From Hordeum vulgare subsp. vulgare (taxonomy: Eukaryota > Streptophyta > Magnoliopsida > Poales > Poaceae), in the NCBI RefSeq assembly GCF_904849725.1, contig NC_058518.1, positions 509,441,225-509,505,224 on the forward strand: a stretch of 64,000 bases of DNA, given 5' to 3'. Position numbers and translations under genes: made by a program. Each line of letters begins with the position of its first letter. Positions within the stretch are counted from its first letter, which is position 1. Positions 57,565-64,000 of the stretch are shown in pieces. Under the pieces are notes generated by a model. That model was not told the DNA's origin. It did not search any database and worked only from the letters and a program-made list of their open reading frames with translations.

Positions 57565-60500
57565 ATGAGTTGCTTAGTGTGGAACTGTCATGGGGCTGGC
57601 AAACCGGCGACAGTTCGAGAGCTTCCAGGCCTCTCGAAGCAACTTGCCCCTTCTGTTGTTTGCATCCTCAAAACACAAATAGAAGGTTCTCGTGTAGAGG
57701 GTTTGGTAGAATCTATAGGATACAACAAAAGTTTTGCGGTAAGCGGTTCTGGTAGAAGTGGGGGGGCTAGGCATCTTTTGGAATGAGGAAATAAAGTTGG
57801 GAATCCTTGGTTACTCGGAATACCATATTGATACTCGTGTGAAATATTTGACGGGCATAGAGACTAGAATCACTTTTTTCTATGGAGAGGCCCAGGTAAA
57901 TGAGCGACACAGAACCTGGGATATGCTGCGAGGCATTGCAGGCACTGGCAATGAGCTGCGGGTGGTGATAGGAGATTTCAATGAGGTAATCTATGCACAT
58001 GAACATGGTGGAGTGGGTAACCAGAGCCAAGCACAGATGGATGCGTTCCATGACGCGCTGGACACTTGTGGGCTGTCAGATATCGAGTACAAAGGACAAC
58101 CTTGGACGTTTGAGAAGAAGGTTGCGGGAGGAACCTTCACAAGAGTAAGATTGGACAGGGGTGTCGCGAACCCAGAATTGATGATTGCCTACCCCAATGT
58201 TTCAGTTGAACATTTCACGGCTGCTACATCCGATCATACCCCTCTGTTGCTTCGGCTGCAAGAAACACAGGAAGGTAGACGTGGGCTGAAGCCTTTTAGG
58301 TATAAAGTATATTGGGAGCGGGAGCAGTCGTTGAATGATCTGGTGAGGAGCAATGGGGCTGTCGGCTCGGGAGATTCAGTGGGCCAGGTAAAAGATAAAC
58401 TCCACTCATTGTCAGGAGAACTAACTTCGTGGGATCGAACGCACTTCGGCAATGTCCGCAAGGAGATTGCAGCCCTGAAACAGGAGCTCAAGTTACTCCG
58501 GGAAATACCAGGAAGAATCGGACCAACGAGGTAGGAAACAAAAATAGGCGACCGGTTGGTTGAACTGTTCCATCGCGAGGAGGTTTTGTGGCGACAGCGA
58601 TCCAGAGTCGACTGGCTTGTGCATGGTGATAAGAATACCCATTTCTTCCACCTACGAGCTAGCCGACGAAGGAGGAAGAACCAAATTAGATCGTTGCAGA
58701 AGCCGGATGGGCAAATAACAGAGAATGTACTAGAGATGGAAGAGATGGCAACCTCCTTTTATAAAAACCTATACATGGCGGAGGGGGTCCAGAACATGGA
58801 GCAGGTGATGGATACGGTTCCCCGAAAAGTCACACAGGCTATGAACGACTCGTTGAATGTACCGTATAGTAACGAGGAAGTAAAAAACAACCCTTTTTCA
58901 GATGTTTCCCATCAAGGCTCCTAGACCGGATGGATTCCTAGCTCATTTTTTCCAACGGCATTGGGAGATATGTGGGAATGAAGTGACGAAGGTGGTGCTG
59001 AAAATAGTGGAGGGCACGGAATCTGCAGAATGCATTGACGAGAGTGTCTTGGTTCTTATTCCAAAGGTTAAAAACCCACCTTGCTAACCCAATTCCGCCC
59101 TATCAGTCTATGCAACGTGCTATATAAGATTGCTTCGAAGGTAATCTCTGATCGCTTGAAAGTCGTGCTACCTGACATCGTTTCTAAGGAACAATCTGCC
59201 TTCGTGCGAGGGAGGTTGATTACTGACAACATCATTGCAGCCTATGAGTGTCTCCATTTTATGAAAAGAAACAAAGCTAAGAAGCATCAAGCCTTTGCTC
59301 TTAAGCTTGACATGATGAAAGCCTATGACAGGGTGGAATGGCCATATCTCAGAGCAATTATGTTAAAGTTGGGATACACTGAACGTTGGGTGAACATAGT
59401 TATGGGGCTGGTTACCACAGTAAAATTCTCTGTCATGATCAATGGTAAGAAATCAGAAGAGTTTGAGCCAACACGCGGGATTAGACAAGGGGACCCAATC
59501 TCTCCCTACTTGTTCTTGCTAGCAGTTGAGGGCCTTTCGTGCCTGTTAAGATCCAGAAGTGAGTCATCCAACTTGGGTGGTATACAGGTTGCACCTATAG
59601 CACCACTTGTAAACCATCTCTTATTTGCTGATGACAGCCTGCTGTTGTGCAAAGCCAACAATTTCGGAGCAAATGAGGTGAACCTAGGCTTGAACAGATA
59701 TTGCCAAGCCTCAGGTCAGCGCATTAACTTTGCAAAATCATCCATCTTTTTCAGCAAGGGGGTGCCAAAAAATGTTCGAGGGGAAACCAAGGGTCTGCTC
59801 AACGTCCCAAATGAGACTTTAAATGAAAAGTATTTGGGTATGCCTTCAGATATTGGAAGCTCTAAGAATGGGGCTTTCAAATATTTAAAAGATGCTTATG
59901 GAGTAAGGTGCAGGGGTGCATTTAGATTAGTTTGTCAACCGCGGGGAAAGAGGTGCTCGTCAAATAAGTTGCACAGGCCATCCTGGTCTTCTCCATTTCT
60001 TGTTTCAAGCTCCCAAGAGGCTTATGTGAACATCTAAACATGCTCATCAGGAAATTTTCGTGGGGAAGTAAAGAAGGTAAACGAAAACCCCATTGGGTCT
60101 CGCGGAAGGCAATGACACAACCAAAAGGATTGGGAGGTTTAGGTTTTAAGGACTTCGAGCTCTTTAATCTTGCAATGCTAGCTCGTCAGGCATGGAGGCT
60201 GTTGCAATCACCAGATTCGCTCAGCGCGTGACTTTTGAAGAGTATTTACTACCCAAACTCCACAATCCTGCAGGCTTCATTAGGGAACCATCCTAGCCAG
60301 ATTTGGAGAGCTATAGTTGAAGGACGAGATGTTATGACACAGTGACTGATCTGAAGAATAGGGAATGGTGAAACAACCAGGATATGGGAAGACACATGGC
60401 TGCCAAGAGATGAGATGCTACGACCATATGGGTGCTTAGTTACAGATCCGCCAACAATGGTCGCGGAACTTATTGACCCCACGTCGGCTACCTGGGACCG

Positions 60501-61662
60501 TGCACGCATCTTGTCAGTATTCCTCCCCATGGATGCTCGCACTATCAAGGGTATTCCCTTGTGCACACGAAATATCGATGACTTCTGGAGGTGGCAGTTT
60601 GAACCAAGCGGTATCTTCTTTGTCAAATCGGCATACCGCATGCTCATCACAACGAGAAACCGACGCGAAGCATGGCTAGAAGGCAGTGCTGCTACCTCCT
60701 CTGTTATCTCTGAAGAAGGTGCTTGGAAGACCATGTGGAAAACACAAGTACCAGGAAAACTTAAGATGTTCCTATGGAGATTATCCAAACACTCATTGCT
60801 AACAGAAGATGTTAGATCACATCGACACATGTCGGATAATTCACTTTGCGGTCCGTGCGGCTCGCCAGATTCTTGGAGGCACTCCCTCATTGATTGCACG
60901 ACATCCAGATGTATCTCGGCATTAGTTGATGATGATATTGCAGAGACCATCGTAGCAACGATGGAACCCAACGCCAAGCAATGGCTGTTCACGATGATGG
61001 AGTCGTTATCGCATGAGCTTTTTGTCACATTGGTTGTAGCCCTTTGGGCGATCTAGACTGCAAGGCGCAAAGCCATCCATGAAGGCATCTTCCAATCACC
61101 GGCAGGGACAAATGCTTTTGTCAAGAGGTACATCTCGGAGCTGCAGACTATAAAGCAACAAACACCTACATCCCCGGGTCGTGCGACCGAGAGCCCACCG
61201 ATGGATCATGCCAAGATCCACATTGATGCCGGTGTAAGGAGGGGAACATGAGGATCAACGACTGCTATCTGTCGGGATAGACAAGGAAACTACCTGGGGA
61301 GCTCGGCCCTTGTGATCGCAGGTTTGGAAGATCCAGCAATACTTGAGACCATTGCTTGCCGTGAGGCTTTGGCATTAGCAGAAGATCTCAACTTAACACA
61401 TGTGATCATAGCTTCCGACTCCAAGCAAGCGATTGCAGATATAAAGAAGGGTGGAAGAGGTCGGAATGGATCCATAGTTCATGAAATTTCTCTTAGAGCT
61501 ACTCTTTTTCATTGTAATTTCTGTTTTGAAGGTCGTGCTACGAATACTGAAGCACATAACCTAGCCAGGTTTTCTCTTAATAGGGGTCCGGGGCGCCATG
61601 TTTGGTTAGGACAACCCCATGACCCGATTTGTATCCCACCAAATATGGTTTTTGATGAATAA
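57565..61662 (+). pseudogene. LINE ORF2: endonuclease, reverse transcriptase, RNase H
   Basis: Starts at ATG 57565 (MSCLVWNCHGAGKP). Endonuclease motifs GDFNE (near 57974) and SDHTPL (near 58228). RT with QFRPISLCN (59084), LKLDMMKAYDRV, RQGDPISPYL and FADD (about 59630). A zinc-binding RVT tail (about 60600-60900) and RNase H with HIDAG, CREAL, ASDSKQA and EAHNLAR (61220-61565). Lesions: frameshift in the G-run near 57760; TAG at 58532; frameshifts near 58890, 59075 and 59900; TGA at 60230; TGA near 60344; TAG near 61056; TGA near 61249. The element cannot make ORF2 protein. Confidence 0.88.
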
Positions 61663-61689
61663 AGTTGGTCTTACCCCTAAAAAAACACA

Positions 61690-62110
61690 TAACCTCATTG
61701 TCATTCCTATTTGGCACACGGATAGCTGGTTAGCGAGGGAGCTCCTACCTGCCGATTTAAAGAACAATTTCTGGAAATCCAGAACATTTTCTCAAGATTC
61801 ATAATATTTTTGGTAAATCAAAAACATTTTTTGAAAATCTAGAATATTTTTTAAAATTCCAAAACGTATTTAGAATTTGAAGAACAATTTATGGATATTC
61901 CGTACATTTTTCGAAAATCCAGATTTTCTTCCAAAAATACAGTTTTAAAAAAATTACAGAACATTTAAAAAAAATAAAGAACATTTTTCGTATTTGAAGA
62001 ACATGTTTTGAAAATCCATAACATTTTTCAAAAATAGAGAACATTTTTCTAAACAGAAATAGAAAAGGAAAAAATGAAAATAAAAAAGATAAAAGATAAA
62101 GATAAAAAAC
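61690..62110. repeat. A/T-rich degenerate short-period repeat
   Basis: Repeated blocks like AGAACATTTTT-AAAATCCAGAA on +, period roughly 20-30 nt, highly imperfect. Similar in flavour to 21740-22530 but in the other orientation. Confidence 0.6.
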
Positions 62111-62420
62111 GAAAAAAAAACGGCTGGCATCTTTCCTAAAACCTGTTGGGCGATCTGCTGGAATTGGGCCGGGCCATCTCGTTGCTAGCATTGCTACCCC
62201 TGTACGAAGCGGTGAAAATGGTTTTTCCGGTTAGCAAGCACCCGCGCACCGCCATACATTTTCCATTTCACGCGCAGTTAAGAAAAAAGAGAAGAAAAAA
62301 AAAGGGAAGAACAAGGGATTGATCCATAGAGCTCCAGGAAGATAGCGAGCGCTGCTAACCATCGCACAGACCAACTGTTCGTGTTAGGTAACAGCGGCAA
62401 GTCGAGCCATTTCTCTTCGG
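62111..62420. other. GC-richer spacer
   Basis: A short non-A/T-rich island; no gene or tRNA that I can support. Confidence 0.4.
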
Positions 62421-64000
62421 ATTTTTATTCATTTTTCGTTTTCTTTTGCTTAATTCCTTTTTTCTTCTCCGATTTTTTCATTTGTTTCTTATGTTTTTTG
62501 TGTTTCTTTTCGGTTTTCATTTTTTCATTTTCTTTGTTTCTTTGAGTTTTCATTCCTACATTTTTGCTATATGATAATTTTTTTCCAAATATATATTTCA
62601 ATTTTTTCCAATATATTGTATTTCAAGAAATGGTCGACATTTTCTTACGCACATTTTAAACATTTTTCAAATGTTTGATTAACTTTTTCATATAGAAGAT
62701 TAACCTTTTTTAATACACAGCAGCATTTTATGTATACATATTTTAAACATTTTGAAATGCTTGATTAACATTTTTCTAAAACAAGATTAAGATTTTTGTA
62801 ATACATGCTATTTATATTTTGTACGTACATTTAACATTTCGAAATGTTGTACTTAAACATTTCTTAAATATAGTATTAATATTTTTTAACACATTTAACA
62901 TATTTGAAATGCCTGATCAACATTTTTCAAACAATTGTTGAATATCTTTTCAAATCCTTGATTAACATGTTTTAAATACATGATCAAATTTTTTGATACC
63001 CATTTTTTTTTTACCTTTTTTATATACATGATAAAAATTTCCCATATACACGTATAGCATTTTCCAAATGCGCGTTCAAAATCTTTCAATTATGTATGTA
63101 AAATGTTTTTATTACAGATATAACTAGGATACTAGGATATATAAGCAAAATACAAGTGAAAGAAGGGAAAAATGAAAGCAAAAAAAATGCTTAATGCCTG
63201 TGGTCCCCGCCCCCTCGGCCATTTATGGGTGCAGCTTGATGCGACACCTCGGCCATTTAGGGGACATATCAGCACCCTTCCCTGAGCAATTTCTTTGTGT
63301 TTCTTCTTTTCGAGTATTTTCAGTTTTTTTACATTTTCTTTCTTATTTTTCATTTTTTCCTTTTCTTTTGTTCTGTTTTCCTTTCTTATTTTATTTTTTC
63401 AACGTTTTTGTCTTGTGTACATTTTCTATGAAATCGTGCATAGTTTTCAAAATTATGGTTTTTTTCAAGTTTGTGACTATTTTCATACCTAATCTTGAAC
63501 AGTGTTTCAATTCGTACACTTTTTTTAGAACTTAGTGAATATTTGTTTAAATTGTTAAGAGTTTTTAAGTTTAATGAACTGTTTTATTCAATTGCGAACA
63601 TTATTTTGAAACTCAATTATACTTTTTAGAATCGGCAGTCATTTTTTAATTGGCAAACAACGTTTTTCAGGATTTCTTTTGAATCCATGAACTTTTTTGT
63701 GCTTATTAGTTTTTATATTGCTTGCATTGTTTTCACAGTTATGGACTTTTATGAAGCCCCAATAATTGTTAGAAGAAGAAAACAAAAAAAAAGGAAAAAA
63801 CTAAATAAAACATCCTCGCCCTCCGCCAGTAGGCGTGGCACAAAGGCACACGCTGGGTGCGCGAAATAGGAGTTCCCTATCTTCCCTATCCTCCACTAGA
63901 GCAAGGCTTTGCTCACAACCTCGGCAGGTGAGCCGTCTATCATTGTCGTTTTTATTTCAGTTAATTTACAAACACTTTGCGAATTCAAAAAGTATTCACG
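62421..64000. repeat. T-rich degenerate repeat to window end
   Basis: Long T-rich stretches with blocks like GATTAACATTTTTC and AACATTT-AAATG recurring at irregular 30-60 bp. A related GGCCATTTA motif is duplicated at 63216-63224 and 63251-63259. No gene recognised. Confidence 0.5.

Larger units (their letters stand above)
47267..61690 (+). mobile_element. L1-type LINE, interrupted by Copia element 3
   Basis: Starts near 47267 with a short GC-rich leader. ORF1 begins at 47467, ORF2 at 57565, and a 3' end with AATAAAG near 61660 and a short A-run at about 61679-61686. The 8,940-bp element 3 plus its duplicated GTGTG splits ORF1. Without it the LINE is about 5.5 kb. The exact 5' boundary and the TSD are not resolved. 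Confidence 0.85.

Noticed and set aside
62280..62400. tRNA gene in the GC-richer island
   Set aside because: A B-box-like GGATCAATCCC can be read on the minus strand, but no A box or cloverleaf fits.
1..64000. CRISPR arrays, bacterial operons or prophage
   Set aside because: The direct repeats are long transposon or snoRNA units without spacers; everything points to a plant nuclear genome.

Overview
The window looks like nuclear DNA of a Triticeae grass (wheat, barley or a relative). It carries full-length BARE/WIS/Angela-type Copia retrotransposons, a Stowaway-like MITE, CACTA, hAT and LINE debris, and no compact protein-gene cluster. I recognise no intact cellular protein-coding gene; nearly all short open frames are chance frames in repeats.

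The most interesting part is 1-18,460. Positions 1-17,465 are a tandem array of 13 units (U1-U13, left to right), mostly 1.35-1.40 kb, running off the left edge. The repeated 96-residue frames of the + strand look fortuitous. Read on the minus strand, each unit carries an ordered set of small nucleolar RNA candidates, which I call D (H/ACA, split by a MITE), C (H/ACA), A (box C/D), B (box C/D) and E (H/ACA). A has two guides complementary to neighbouring stretches of 25S rRNA. B has one guide for 18S (the site served by U59 in mammals) and one for 25S. C, D and E have the two-hairpin, box H and box ACA layout with pocket-to-box distances of 14-15 nt. Right of the array, at 18,338-18,459, lie three site II motifs (TGGGCY), a TATA-like box and a telo-box variant, a combination typical of plant snoRNA and ribosomal-protein promoters. 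I infer a minus-strand polycistronic snoRNA locus amplified in tandem, with copies at different stages of decay.

18,460-22,667 is spacer with a broken CACTA transposase (Tnp2) fragment and a ~190-bp tandem repeat. 22,668-40,234 is an old minus-strand Copia element (element 1, TSD GGATG) whose interior was interrupted by a younger full-length element (element 2, 27,344-36,282, TSD ACTAG). 40,235-47,270 holds tRNA-like SINE-type repeats, a broken hAT transposase and a probable solo LTR (44,816-46,238, TSD CATGT). 47,270-61,690 is a plus-strand L1-type LINE with many lesions, interrupted in the ORF1 zinc knuckle by a third Copia element (element 3, 48,137-57,076, TSD GTGTG). The remainder is A/T-rich degenerate repeat.

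Elements 2 and 3 encode almost the same Gag-Pol polyprotein, each broken by a single but different nonsense codon. rRNA target assignments rest on remembered conserved rRNA sequence and on pairing done by eye; no folding or database search was run.
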